Source of the DNA: Litorilinea aerophila
Lineage (GTDB): Bacteria; Chloroflexota; Anaerolineae; Caldilineales; Caldilineaceae
Reading direction: 5' to 3'
NCBI GenBank assembly: GCA_945905745.1
Contig: CAMDQF010000018.1
Span: 1 to 38,984, forward strand
DNA length: 38,984 nucleotides
Shown: one piece after another, positions 32,238 to 38,984 of the stretch
Numbering within the stretch: position 1 is the stretch's first letter
Layout of the letters: every line of letters begins with the position of its first letter
Translations under genes and position numbers: made by a program
Notes under the pieces: generated by a model
Databases searched by the model: none
What the model was told of the DNA's origin: nothing
Seen by the model: only the letters and a program-made list of their open reading frames with translations

Positions 32238-32288
32238 GAAATGAGAAACGTGAGATCAGGTGACGATCTCACGTTTCTCATTTCTTTA
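32238..32288. terminator. 20-bp perfect hairpin after lgt, likely terminator (element 6)
   Basis: The 20 bases at 32238-32257 are perfectly complementary to 32265-32284, with a 7-nt loop, followed by TTTA. GAAACGTGA occurs twice in the left part (32231-32239 and 32245-32253), the same duplicated-unit pattern as the other fold-back elements. It lies between lgt and the opposing DUF503 gene and could stop transcription from both sides. Confidence 0.8.
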
Positions 32289-32334
32289 TACCTGGAGATG
32301 ACAAAGCAAATGCCGGCCAGACTCCCAGCCCGAC

Positions 32335-32622
32335 CTACTCGATCATTTCGATATTGTAGTCGATCATCTGGGCATCCATGCGCCAGCTTTCCACCCGGTT
32401 GGCCACGTTCTGCAGCAGCCGGTGGGCCAGCGCCCGGTTGCCGCTGACACAGACCACTTCCACCACAGCCCGGCTCAATTGGTCCTGGGCGTCGGCCTCG
32501 CAGATGGAGATGTTGTATTCCTTGCGCAGCCGGGCGATCAGCGGGCGGATCACACTGCGCTTCTCCTTCAGGCTGTTGGTGATGGGCAGATAAAGTTCGA
32601 TTGTGAGGAGTCCGATTGCCAT
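32335..32622 (-). CDS. DUF503 family protein (YlxP-like)
   Basis: The 95-residue product matches the DUF503 family, whose YlxP member is often encoded near translation and ribosome-maturation genes in Gram-positive bacteria. Visible features are the N-terminal strand [20 protein letters not shown], the conserved [19 protein letters not shown] and the closing [19 protein letters not shown]. The fold is a small alpha-beta sandwich with no catalytic motif. It starts at ATG 32622; no ribosome binding site is seen. The biochemical role is unknown. It lies downstream of the lipM-like gene on the same strand, separated by a large satellite element. Confidence 0.88.
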   Translation of the reverse strand: MAIGLLTIELYLPITNSLKEKRSVIRPLIARLRKEYNISICEADAQDQLSRAVVEVVCVSGNRALAHRLLQNVANRVESWRMDAQMIDYNIEMIE

Positions 32623-32624
32623 GG

Positions 32625-32824
32625 GGTTAGGTGATTGGGTGATTGGGTTTTGAAGGTGAACAGTGAACGGTGAACAGTGAACAGTGAACGGTGAACAGTG
32701 GAGCCTGTACCCGACGATCTGCGCTACAGAGCCAGAAATGGATGGGTCGAATTCCCACTGGTTACTGGTTACTGGTTACTGGTTACTGGTTACTGGTTAC
32801 TGGTCACTGCTTACTGTTCACTCG
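32625..32824. repeat. heptamer satellite fold-back, six plus six units (element 7)
   Basis: The left array (32656-32697) is six consecutive heptamers of the form GTGAACA or GTGAACG. The right array (32761-32802) is six exact copies of GTTACTG, followed by the variants GTCACTG and CTTACTG up to about 32816. The arms are partly complementary (TTACTGTTCACT in the right arm with AGTGAACAGT-type sequence in the left). A shorter array of GGTGATTG units lies at 32627-32647. The element ends 2 nt from the stop of the lipM-like gene on the minus strand. Confidence 0.85.
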
Positions 32825-32825
32825 A

Positions 32826-33668
32826 TTACCGGCTGTTTGTCCAGGCCGGGTCCGCATAACGCGTGCGCAGCAGTTCGGCGGCCCGCCGATTTTCGGTGGC
32901 GGTCAAGACACCCGCTTGCCAGCGCACATTTAAGGTTTGTGCCAGCCCTGCGGCCATACAGCCCGCCACCGTGCGAAAGTTGAGTTGGGGAGAGTCGTCT
33001 GGCACATCCAACGCCTGGGCCAATGTACAGGCCCGCTCCGTCAGGTGGGCGCGCAGTGCGTCGATCTCCTCCGGTGGCAGGGCGAGTACATCTACCAGCC
33101 GGGTGATGTCGCCGGTCAGGGGCAGGCTGCCGTGTTGCAGGACATAACCTTTGCGTCGGCTCTGCGCGCTGCCCATCAGCTTGCGCCCGCCCGCGGTGAT
33201 CTCATAGGCGCTGGGCACTTCAAAGCAGACCGCTGAAACATCCGGCCCAGCCCGCACATCCCCGGCGGCTTTTTGCGCGGTCAATCCCACCCCTTCCAAT
33301 CCAGCCAACAGCCCATTGCTCATCAGCAGATAGGCGTCCATCACCCCGCCCGCCATACGCGGATCGGCCAGCGGCGCAGTAACGGAATAGGTCAGCTCGT
33401 CCGTGTGCAAAATGGCCCGCCCGCCGGTGGTGCGCCGCACCAGATCGTAGCCCCGTTCGGCGATCTTTTCTGCGTCCACATCGGCCACAGACTGATGGCG
33501 GCCCAGACTCACCGTGGCTGGCTGCCAACGGTAGAAGCGCAGGGTGGGCAAGCTCTCCCCGGCGGCGACAGTTTCGGCCAGCGCTTCATCCACGGCCATA
33601 TTGGCCGGACCAGAGCGGGGTTCGTTTTCGAGAATCAGCCGCCAGACGGCGGAGGGGAAGTCGGTCAT
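32826..33668 (-). CDS. lipoate-protein ligase A/octanoyltransferase family, LipM-like
   Basis: This 280-residue protein belongs to the biotin/lipoate transferase fold. It shows [11 protein letters not shown] and [12 protein letters not shown] in the N-terminal half, a cysteine in [14 protein letters not shown] (C148), and the lysine-containing [13 protein letters not shown] (K163). A cysteine at this position is the acyl-enzyme residue of LipM-type octanoyltransferases, which move octanoate from acyl carrier protein to GcvH or E2 domains; LplA ligases lack it. I therefore favour LipM, with lipoate ligase as the alternative. The start is ATG 33668. A YgfZ gene, associated with iron-sulphur enzymes such as lipoate synthase, lies upstream on the same strand beyond a toxin-antitoxin pair. 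Confidence 0.88.
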   Translation of the reverse strand: MTDFPSAVWRLILENEPRSGPANMAVDEALAETVAAGESLPTLRFYRWQPATVSLGRHQSVADVDAEKIAERGYDLVRRTTGGRAILHTDELTYSVTAPLADPRMAGGVMDAYLLMSNGLLAGLEGVGLTAQKAAGDVRAGPDVSAVCFEVPSAYEITAGGRKLMGSAQSRRKGYVLQHGSLPLTGDITRLVDVLALPPEEIDALRAHLTERACTLAQALDVPDDSPQLNFRTVAGCMAAGLAQTLNVRWQAGVLTATENRRAAELLRTRYADPAWTNSR

Positions 33669-33689
33669 TCGAATTCTGTATCGCCCTCT

Positions 33690-34061
33690 TTAGCGAAGAC
33701 CAAATGATAACAGCGAACGTTGACGCACTGTGTCACGCGTAGCGGTTGTGAATTTGCCAGCCAGTTGAATGTCAATTCTTTCCAGGAGCGCAAGAACGAA
33801 TTGGCCGGGTTCCTGAGGTGAGATTGGATCGAAACGCAGGTAGAGTACGCCCGCCGGTGGTGGCAGCCGTCGCCGAAAAATCAATTCGCCGTAATCTCGG
33901 TCAAATGTCAGCAATATACATTCCTCGACATGTGCCCGTGCAAGAACAACCGGGTCGGGAACTCCGGGGGATTCTTCGGCAATTGCAATGACCGAATGGC
34001 CCGCTGAACGTAACAACCCAACGCTCAGCAATGGGAAGTTCTCGTTCGCCAAGAATCGCAT
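33690..34061 (-). CDS. DUF5615 PIN-like toxin candidate
   Basis: The 123-residue product matches the DUF5615 PIN-like family: N-terminal MRFLANENFP with the first acidic residue, a central AHVEECILLTFDRDYGEL with a conserved aspartate pair, and a C-terminal helix. PIN-domain toxins are usually RNA-cleaving nucleases. Its ATG at 34061 directly abuts the stop of the DUF433 gene (no intervening base), the standard antitoxin-then-toxin order. Toxicity is not shown by the sequence. The gene ends just before the lipM-like start. Confidence 0.85.
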   Translation of the reverse strand: MRFLANENFPLLSVGLLRSAGHSVIAIAEESPGVPDPVVLARAHVEECILLTFDRDYGELIFRRRLPPPAGVLYLRFDPISPQEPGQFVLALLERIDIQLAGKFTTATRDTVRQRSLLSFGLR

Positions 34062-34301
34062 CTATGCAGCCCTCGACAATACGAAGAGTTCATCTTCGCG
34101 GGTCGTTTCTGCAGCAAAAGCGAAAATGGCACGCAACGACTGTTTGGAAAGGCTTGGGTAATTTTCCAGGATTTGGGCTTCCGTCCACCCGACAGCAAAG
34201 AGACGTAACAGAAATTCGACCGATAGTCGAGTACCCTTCACCACCGGTTTTCCCACAAGAATGTTCGGGTCTGAATGAATATACTCGGCCCAATCCAACA
34301 T
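34062..34301 (-). CDS. DUF433 family antitoxin
   Basis: This protein of about 79 residues has the DUF433 signature SDPNILVGKPVVKGTRLSVE followed by a short helix-turn-helix-like part (WTEAQILENYPSLSKQSLRA). DUF433 proteins pair with DUF5615 PIN-like partners. The ATG at 34301 (MLDWAEYIHSDP) is preferred because GGAG lies 7 nt upstream and it matches the usual family start; an in-frame ATG at 34313 has no binding site. It probably neutralises the downstream toxin and represses its own promoter. Confidence 0.85.
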   Translation of the reverse strand: MLDWAEYIHSDPNILVGKPVVKGTRLSVEFLLRLFAVGWTEAQILENYPSLSKQSLRAIFAFAAETTREDELFVLSRAA

Positions 34302-34322
34302 CTCAATCTCCATTCTCTCGAT

Positions 34323-35294
34323 TTACCTCTCTGCGGGAGAAAAGTGTACAACCTGTGCAGTATGGCCGCTGACAACCACAGCGGTTTCTGCGCTATTGAA
34401 AGGCCGCTTGACCACGGCCAGCGCCAACGGCCCGCCCAGCGTTGGACTATAGCCGCTGCTCGTCACCACCCCCACGGATCGCCCCTCCGCAGTCACCTCT
34501 GCGCCTACAGGCAGGGGCATATCACTGCGTAGACCCGCCAGCGTCTTTGTCACTTTGTCATAGGTGATCTGCCGGGCGATGATCTCCTGGCCGGTGTAGC
34601 AGCCTTTATTGTCAGCCACCGCCCAGGCCAGCCCGGCTTCCAGGGGTGTATACTCGCCGGTCAACTCCGTGCCCACTGCCGGACGGCCCAACTCGATGCG
34701 CCGGTTTTCGTAGGTCTCTCTATCGGTCAAGAGGAACGCCCCCGCAGTGATGAGCCGCGCTCGCAGGTCGTCTGTATCCTCAGCGGGTATGATCAACTCA
34801 TAGCCGGGTACTTCGTAGCGTGCCTGGTGCAAAACCGTCACGGCGTCAGCGCTCGCGAAGGTGTCATCCTGCGCGGGTGTTGGGATTCCCACCGCCTGCA
34901 AAAGCGCAGCCGCCTGCGCGCCCATCACCCGCCAGCGGCGGAACTGCTGGCCGCTGTTTGCCACCTTCACTTTGTCCATAAAGAAAATCTGGCTGCGCAG
35001 TTTTGAGGTCAAGACATCGGTCTGGCCCGGCGCGGGGAGCAGCCAAAGTTCCTCTTCCCGGCAGAGGACGGTAAAGACGAACTCGATGCGCGCCACCGGG
35101 CTGGTCAACACCGCCAGCGCCGCCTGTCCGGGGCGCAGTGCGGCCACATTGGCCGTCGTCATGCGCTGCAAAAAGTCCACGCGGTCGGCGTCGGTCAGGA
35201 TGAGGACGCCAGCGTCTGTTCTCTCCAGCAGCGCAGCGCCGGAAACCAGCGCAGCGTATTCCCGTTCGTTGATCGGAGATGTGATCGTTGTCAT
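34323..35294 (-). CDS. ygfZ: YgfZ/GcvT-like folate-binding protein
   Basis: The 323-residue product is a YgfZ-type protein, related to the aminomethyltransferase GcvT but acting in folate-dependent maintenance of iron-sulphur enzymes. The diagnostic YgfZ motif is complete, KGCYTGQEIIARQ with C232. Other features are DADRVDFLQRMTTANV near the N-terminus and ELGRPAVGTELTGEYTPLEA ahead of the motif. True GcvT lacks the KGCYxGQ cysteine motif. The start is ATG 35294, with GGAGG-like bases (TTGGAGGAAACG) upstream. Its position near the lipM-like gene is consistent with support for lipoate and radical-SAM chemistry, though toxin-antitoxin genes lie between them. Confidence 0.9.
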   Translation of the reverse strand: MTTITSPINEREYAALVSGAALLERTDAGVLILTDADRVDFLQRMTTANVAALRPGQAALAVLTSPVARIEFVFTVLCREEELWLLPAPGQTDVLTSKLRSQIFFMDKVKVANSGQQFRRWRVMGAQAAALLQAVGIPTPAQDDTFASADAVTVLHQARYEVPGYELIIPAEDTDDLRARLITAGAFLLTDRETYENRRIELGRPAVGTELTGEYTPLEAGLAWAVADNKGCYTGQEIIARQITYDKVTKTLAGLRSDMPLPVGAEVTAEGRSVGVVTSSGYSPTLGGPLALAVVKRPFNSAETAVVVSGHTAQVVHFSPAER

Positions 35295-35327
35295 TCGTTT
35301 CCTCCAACACAGGCTGATCTTGAAAGT

Positions 35328-35591
35328 CTATCGCAGGATACGGTCATATATTTCGTGTTTGCCAATCCAAAACCAAGTGATAGTATCGCCACGTAAGACC
35401 CCCAAAGCCCGATAGTGCCTACTGATTCGGGCTGAATAGAGGGATTCATCAGGATCAACCTGCTTGAATTGCAGACCGGGATGTCCGGGATTTTTCAACC
35501 ACTGTGCATAGGCTTTATCTGCCAGCTCCTGAACATCCCGTGGCAGTGCGTAGTAGAGTTTCCAAAAATGCGTTGTGGTGAGAGAATTCAT
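35328..35591 (-). CDS. RelE/ParE-superfamily toxin candidate
   Basis: This 87-residue protein has the compact RelE/ParE-like layout: an N-terminal helix pair (FWKLYYALPRDVQELADKAY), a middle strand region with GLQFKQVDPDESLYSARI, then SRHYRALGVLRGDTITWFWI and a C-terminal HEIYDRIL. Relatives cleave mRNA on the ribosome or inhibit gyrase. Its ATG overlaps the stop of the upstream antitoxin gene by 4 nt (ATGA). Activity cannot be judged from sequence alone. Confidence 0.8.
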   Translation of the reverse strand: MNSLTTTHFWKLYYALPRDVQELADKAYAQWLKNPGHPGLQFKQVDPDESLYSARISRHYRALGVLRGDTITWFWIGKHEIYDRILR

Positions 35592-35902
35592 CGAGGATGA
35601 ATCTTTCCGTCTACCAATACCATTTCCAGCGTTTTCCCAGCGTCCAATTCATTTAGTGCTTCACGCGCCATTGCTCGAAAGTTGTCTTTGTTTGCTTCAA
35701 ATGTCGCTTGCCAAGCAACTTCTTCTGCTGCTAATTCGGCTTCTGTGATTTCTTCTTCCCCAAAGTTATCCGAGGTGGATTGGGTATGAAGCCAGCGAGC
35801 AAAATCAAGCACTTGTACGACACGCTGCGACGGCAAACCCCTAACCGTTTCGAGCAACAGGCGTTCCGTTGTTGGCATATCCGCTGTCAGTTGTGATTTC
35901 AT
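35588..35902 (-). CDS. antitoxin partner of the RelE-like toxin
   Basis: The 104-residue, mainly helical acidic protein starts MKSQLTADMPTTERLLLETV and contains LPSQRVVQVLDFARWL, the helix typical of small antitoxins of the DUF2281-like type, then an acidic stretch GEEEITEAELAAEEVAW. It overlaps the toxin gene by 4 nt. The ATG at 35902 has AGGAG 8 nt upstream. The family assignment is less sure than the operon logic; the gene starts immediately downstream of the structured repeat at 35908-36037. Confidence 0.75.
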   Translation of the reverse strand: MKSQLTADMPTTERLLLETVRGLPSQRVVQVLDFARWLHTQSTSDNFGEEEITEAELAAEEVAWQATFEANKDNFRAMAREALNELDAGKTLEMVLVDGKIHPR

Positions 35903-35907
35903 CGAAT

Positions 35908-36037
35908 CAACTCCTATCGGTTCGCTTCACCCGCTCGGCGGTGAAGTAAAGATTCCTTCGCGGGGAGGACTCGCCGGAATTGCACGAAACCCCGCGAGGG
36001 CGAGGTGGTAGCCGAGTCGGGTGCAAGCGGTTGTTGG
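35908..36037. repeat. attC-like structured repeat with bulged-base stem
   Basis: CGCTTCACCCGCTCGGC (about 35923-35939) pairs with GCCGAGTCGGGTGCAAGCG (36011-36029) over 17 bp, leaving two single unpaired bases in one strand. Inside lies a second stem, CGCGGGG with CCCCGCG. GTTGGGT near 36032-36038 fits the R-prime core site consensus GTTRRRY, while CAAC lies on the other side at about 35908. Extrahelical bases and a GTTRRRY end are attC features, but the R-double-prime box is imperfect. A translated ORF across it (NNRLHPTR...) is almost certainly spurious. Confidence 0.45.
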
Positions 36038-36061
36038 GTACACTTATGCCTTTCAAAGCGT

Positions 36062-36784
36062 TCAGCGCATAAGCCATACGAGTAAAAACTCGACCAGATT
36101 TAATGCCAAATGCGCTGTATAGGCAACTACGATGTTGCGCCGCCACACAAAAAGACCTGCAAATGCGCCACCAGCTACAACCCCAGTCAGTATGATGTAC
36201 CAGAAGCCTCCTGCCCAGTGAAGCAGACCGAAGAATAGAGACGAAAGGAAGAAAGTCCCAGAAACACGGAAGCGTTGCCTTAGCCGTGTGATTGCATAAC
36301 CACGGTAGATGTTCTCTTCTACAAAGGGAGCCAGTACGACATTTGCGACAAAAAATGGAATTATCGCTGACCCCAGAGATGGGAGTAATTGTTCAGGAGG
36401 TACATAATCGCCAACGACGCGCTGAACCGTTGCTAAAAGTGGCGACAATACAAAAATGTACAGAAAACCCAAAGGCACACCTACAAGGACTCCAATTAAA
36501 ACTTCCTGCCATAGTTTCTGCCCTGCTGGAAGTTGCCAGCCTATGTTTCGAAAGGCTAATTTATCGGCCTGAATCGTTCTGAGGAAAGTTAGAAGTAGGA
36601 GGGTCTGGACGATGAGTAGGATGTAAGGTGTAGAGCGAGAAACATTCTCGGCTATGGCTTGAGCGTCTCCCTGTGTGATGATACCAAAGTAAAGAGATAC
36701 AGCGACAATAACGATGAGGAATAGGAAAGGTGGCATAGCAAGCATGAACCACACCCGACTCATTCCTTTAGGCTTTTCTTCCAT
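36062..36784 (-). CDS. CPBP family intramembrane metalloprotease
   Basis: The 240-residue product has about seven hydrophobic segments and the CPBP (Abi/CAAX-like) motifs: EENIYRG (EExxxR), FFGLLHW (FxxxH) and HLALNLVEF. Family members cleave peptides within the membrane and act in bacteriocin self-immunity or peptide maturation. The ATG at 36784 is preferred over 36793: an AGGGG sequence immediately precedes the first ATG, which gives correct spacing (about 9 nt) only for the second. No bacteriocin gene is adjacent; the gene is isolated between the structured repeat and a non-coding stretch. Confidence 0.88.
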   Translation of the reverse strand: MEEKPKGMSRVWFMLAMPPFLFLIVIVAVSLYFGIITQGDAQAIAENVSRSTPYILLIVQTLLLLTFLRTIQADKLAFRNIGWQLPAGQKLWQEVLIGVLVGVPLGFLYIFVLSPLLATVQRVVGDYVPPEQLLPSLGSAIIPFFVANVVLAPFVEENIYRGYAITRLRQRFRVSGTFFLSSLFFGLLHWAGGFWYIILTGVVAGGAFAGLFVWRRNIVVAYTAHLALNLVEFLLVWLMR

Positions 36785-37121
36785 GTCTGTCATCCCCTTT
36801 GAATCGTTTCAGTAAGTACCCCGCCATACGGGGAGTGCGCCCAACTCACCCATAGCCGGTTCGCGTTCCGCTGTTTCAGCGGCTGTTCGCAACACATCCG
36901 CACCGTAGGTGACCACTATTCCGAAAAGCGACTGGCACATATACGGATCATACCGTCCCTACTGTCTCCCGTCAAGCAGAGCAGTCTACAGTTCAGTTAA
37001 CCCATCGAAAAGGCTATCGAGGCTATCGAATTCCATTTGTACGCAGCACTGTGGAAGATGATACAATAAGCGTCCAAAAACAGCAGACAACGGTGATTCT
37101 CATCAAGTGAATGGATTCGTT
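36785..37121. other. intergenic stretch with small palindromes and no gene seen
   Basis: This 337-bp stretch holds CCCCGCCATACGGGG (a hairpin near 36819), GCCCAAC (about 36839-36845, GTTGGGC on the minus strand, matching GTTRRRY) and a hairpin CCGCTGTTTCAGCGG (36868-36882). On the minus strand it is the leader of the CPBP gene; its right end holds the promoter of the zinc-ribbon gene. No open frame with a ribosome binding site was recognised. Confidence 0.6.
37059..37067 (+). promoter_or_regulatory. extended -10 promoter of the zinc-ribbon gene
   Basis: TGA precedes TACAAT (37062-37067). A possible -35 TTGTAC lies 19 bp upstream. Transcription would start about 45 nt before the ATG. Confidence 0.5.
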
Positions 37122-37352
37122 ATGCAATGTCCCAACGGTTGCTCCAATCCTATGCAGAGCGTTCGTGTCGCGCGAATCTTCTATCGCTCTGGCAGCCCGG
37201 TTGTCATTCGCGATCTGGAAATGTACAGTTGCCCGGAATGCGGCGGTGAATCCATGCCGTTGAAGTCTGCGCGCATCGTTGAAAATGTACTCAACGGCCG
37301 GATGCAGTCGGTGGGCCAGTTTTCCGCACCGCTCTTTCTGCCCGCCACATAG
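37122..37352 (+). CDS. YgiT-type zinc-ribbon protein
   Basis: The 76-residue product carries two cysteine pairs, MQCPNGC at the N-terminus and YSCPECGGE near residue 40, the pattern of the YgiT/MqsA zinc-binding domain that is the N-terminal part of many antitoxins. The helix SARIVENVLNG after the second pair is also typical. The usual DNA-binding domain of MqsA is absent and no adjacent toxin (MqsR, DUF4258) is visible, so it may be an orphan. The ATG at 37122 is chosen over the GTG at 37107 because the cysteine motif starts there; the ribosome binding site is weak. It converges on the next gene with only 7 bp between stops. Confidence 0.78.
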   Translation: MQCPNGCSNPMQSVRVARIFYRSGSPVVIRDLEMYSCPECGGESMPLKSARIVENVLNGRMQSVGQFSAPLFLPAT

Positions 37353-37359
37353 CCTCCCC

Positions 37360-38649
37360 CTATCTGGACAGCCTCGTATACCGCCCCACAAAATCCATCA
37401 CCAGCCCGAACATCGCCTTCCCTGCCTCGGTGATGTCCTCCCCGATCTGCAAATAGTGGCTCACATCCCGATAGTAGAAGACCTCCACCGGCACATCCGC
37501 GCCGCGCAGGGCCGCCTCCAATTGATAGGCCTGGTTGATGGGAATGATCGCGTCAACGTCGGTATGGATGATGAGGGTGGGCGGCAGGTGGGCCGCGGTG
37601 TAGACTGGCGAGAAACGCAGGAAAGGCACGGGATAGATGTTGGCTGGGCCGAGGGCTGGGATCACCAGCCCGTAGGGATCGGGGATATCCAGCCTGCCTG
37701 CGTAGAAATCCGCGCTGCCCGTGAAGGCATTGCTGATCCCCCCTACCGTCACCCAGGCCGTGAACTGGGACCGCTCGTCCCGCAGCAGCCGGTGTAGGAT
37801 GGCGCTGCTAAAGCTGCCCCCCATCGCCACTGCCGGCGCGTCGTTCACAGCCACTCCCAGCCGACCCTGCCGGGCCAGATGCAGGGCCACTCTCGCATCC
37901 TCGGCGTGGGCGTAGACATCCAGCCCCCGGGCTCCGCTGGGCGAGATGGCAATGACTGTATAGCCCGCCGCGGCAAATGCCACGCTTACCGGCTCCCAGC
38001 CGTCGATGACGCCGGGAAAGACGCCGAAGATCAGCGGCAGTGGCGTGTCACTCTCCGTTAGCGGGTGGTAGACCCGCAAAGTGTCGATCACCACGCCGTC
38101 GCGCTCGAAGGTAAACGCCTGCCCCCAGGCCACAGAGCCGGCGGGAAAGGGGGCCGCCGCTGTGTAGGGCACACCCGCGGTCAGATGGACAGCCTCGGCC
38201 AGATTGTCCGGCAGGGGCGCGGCACTGTGGCGCTGGACGGTCAGCCGGGGCGCATCCGCCACACGTGCAGTATCCACTGTCACCAGCCAGGGCACGCCCC
38301 ACGCCCCGCTTAGGCTGGCCTCGTCGCTCTCTGGGCCGACTGCCGCCACCACATACTGGCCTGGCGGCACCCCGTCCATGCGATAGCGGCCTTCTGCGTC
38401 GGTCGTGGTAGCGTGGGGTTGTCCATTGCGCTCGGCCACCAGCACAGAGACGCCTGGGGCCGGGCGGCCTTCCATCCAGACCTCGCCCCGGATGGAACCC
38501 GTCCCCAATGCAGCGGGTGTACTCTGTCCCCCACCCAACTGCTTCTGCACCAAATAGCCCACCACATTTCCTTCTGGTGTGGGCGCACAGGCGGCCAACA
38601 ACAGACAGATCGGGAGGAGCCACAGAAATGCGAGAAATGAGCGTTTCAT
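37360..38649 (-). CDS. lipoprotein with a carboxypeptidase-regulatory-like domain and alpha/beta hydrolase domain
   Basis: The 429-residue product begins with a lipoprotein signal, MKRSFLAFLWLLPICLLLAA, with lipobox cysteine C21, so Lgt (also in this window) should lipidate it. Residues of about 50-125 form a carboxypeptidase-regulatory-like beta domain (IRGEVWMEGRPAPGVSVLVA, EGRYRMDGVPPGQYVVAAVG). The C-terminal part is an alpha/beta hydrolase: nucleophile serine in AVAMGGSFSS (S279), an acid in IIHTDVDAIIP (D364 or D366) and a histidine in RDVSHYLQ (H398), with a dienelactone-hydrolase-like layout. The ATG at 38649 is chosen because the signal peptide starts there. Its upstream region is a degenerate copy of a 77-bp repeat. 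The substrate is unknown; an extracytoplasmic esterase or peptidase is likely. Confidence 0.85.
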   Translation of the reverse strand: MKRSFLAFLWLLPICLLLAACAPTPEGNVVGYLVQKQLGGGQSTPAALGTGSIRGEVWMEGRPAPGVSVLVAERNGQPHATTTDAEGRYRMDGVPPGQYVVAAVGPESDEASLSGAWGVPWLVTVDTARVADAPRLTVQRHSAAPLPDNLAEAVHLTAGVPYTAAAPFPAGSVAWGQAFTFERDGVVIDTLRVYHPLTESDTPLPLIFGVFPGVIDGWEPVSVAFAAAGYTVIAISPSGARGLDVYAHAEDARVALHLARQGRLGVAVNDAPAVAMGGSFSSAILHRLLRDERSQFTAWVTVGGISNAFTGSADFYAGRLDIPDPYGLVIPALGPANIYPVPFLRFSPVYTAAHLPPTLIIHTDVDAIIPINQAYQLEAALRGADVPVEVFYYRDVSHYLQIGEDITEAGKAMFGLVMDFVGRYTRLSR

Positions 38650-38652
38650 CGA

Positions 38653-38727
38653 ATTCTTTCCAGTTAGTGTGCAAGCCCGAATCGGCACAATTAGGAATCA
38701 CAATAGGAGTGCCGATTTCACAGAGGA
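38653..38727. repeat. repeat copy 1 (diverged) of a roughly 77-bp unit
   Basis: This copy aligns with 38775-38851 through TTAGTGT, GCCCGAATCGGCAC (GCCCAATCGGGCAC in copy 2) and GCCGATTTCAC, with many substitutions. It covers the start region of the lipoprotein gene. Confidence 0.55.
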
Positions 38728-38774
38728 TGCAGGTTACGCAGAGTCAATCCGTGTCCATCCGCGTTCATCCGTGG

Positions 38775-38851
38775 CTATTTTCAGGATAGTGTTCATGCCC
38801 AATCGGGCACAATCAGCAATGAAAAGCGGGACGCGGATTCACGCAGAAACA
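38775..38851. repeat. repeat copy 2 of a 77-bp unit
   Basis: Nearly identical to 38908-38984, with a palindromic core GCCCAATCGGGC. It is preceded by ATCCGTGTCCATCCGCG-type sequence, also seen near 21730. Confidence 0.9.
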
Positions 38852-38907
38852 ACTGATCTGCGCAGATTTTATCAGCGTCAATCATCTTTTTCAGCGCCAT
38901 CAGCGTC

Positions 38908-38984
38908 CTATTTTCAGGTTAGTGTTCATGCCCTAGGGGGCACAATCAGCAATGAAAAGCGGGACGCAGATTCACGCAGAAACA
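38908..38984. repeat. repeat copy 3 of a 77-bp unit, at the window edge
   Basis: It has the same length and most of the same bases as copy 2; its core reads GCCCTAGGGGGC. The offset from copy 2 is 133 bp. The array probably continues beyond the window. No gene was seen in 38650-38984. Confidence 0.9.

Noticed and set aside
32656-32816. Possible CRISPR array
   Set aside because: The units are 7 bp and directly abutting, with no spacers and no cas genes nearby.
35907-36146. 79-codon frame reading ...NNRLHPTRLPPR...
   Set aside because: It is a translation of the structured repeat plus the end of the CPBP region. Such NNRLHPTR-type peptides are a typical artefact of palindromic intergenic repeats.
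37023-37391. 122-codon minus-strand frame opposite the zinc-ribbon gene
   Set aside because: The plus-strand frame has paired cysteine motifs and a promoter; the minus frame has neither and covers the promoter.

Overview
The window reads as chromosomal DNA of a GC-rich bacterium, most likely a member of the Chloroflexota (Anaerolineae/Caldilineae-like). This lineage call is an inference. It rests on the domain layout of the RNA polymerase subunits, a T-box-controlled trpE, a c-di-AMP cyclase of the CdaA type, SelB, toxin-antitoxin pairs of the DUF433/DUF5615 type, and unusual 7-8 bp satellite fold-backs in intergenic DNA. No rRNA, tRNA, CRISPR, transposase or prophage gene was found.

Layout. 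1-2070 (minus): trpE behind a long tryptophan-type T-box leader that carries two terminator-like hairpins. 2108-2254 (plus): a strong divergent promoter and a terminator that bound a roughly 110-nt transcript upstream of rpoB. 2544-11237: rpoB and rpoC, ended by a strong terminator. 11366-15337: a coiled-coil protein, SelB and an OsmC-type protein. 15429-18814: a divergent glycerate 2-kinase, an enolase homologue lacking key active-site motifs, and a coupled phosphoesterase. 18842-19634: a broken DUF1761 gene and a VOC protein. 19680-20000: a small membrane protein behind a 43-bp nested dyad. 20110-25346: GH13 glycosidase, lipid kinase, polytopic membrane protein, HD phosphohydrolase and FAA-family hydrolase. 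25447-32288: argF, cdaA-cdaR, der, an M28/glutaminyl-cyclase-like protein and lgt. 32335-38649: mostly minus-strand genes, namely DUF503, LipM-like octanoyltransferase, two toxin-antitoxin pairs around a YgfZ protein, an attC-like structured repeat, a CPBP protease and a hydrolase lipoprotein, with a plus-strand zinc-ribbon gene. 38653-38984: three copies of a roughly 77-bp repeat running off the edge.

How it fits together. Much of the content is housekeeping (transcription, tryptophan and arginine synthesis, c-di-AMP, ribosome assembly GTPase, lipoprotein and lipoate handling). The two most unusual signals are these. First, a recurring class of intergenic fold-back elements built from 7-8 bp tandem units; each locus has a different unit, and nearly all begin within about 25 bp of a stop codon. 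Second, the glycerate-kinase/enolase-like/phosphoesterase cluster, whose first two members both lack normally conserved motifs.
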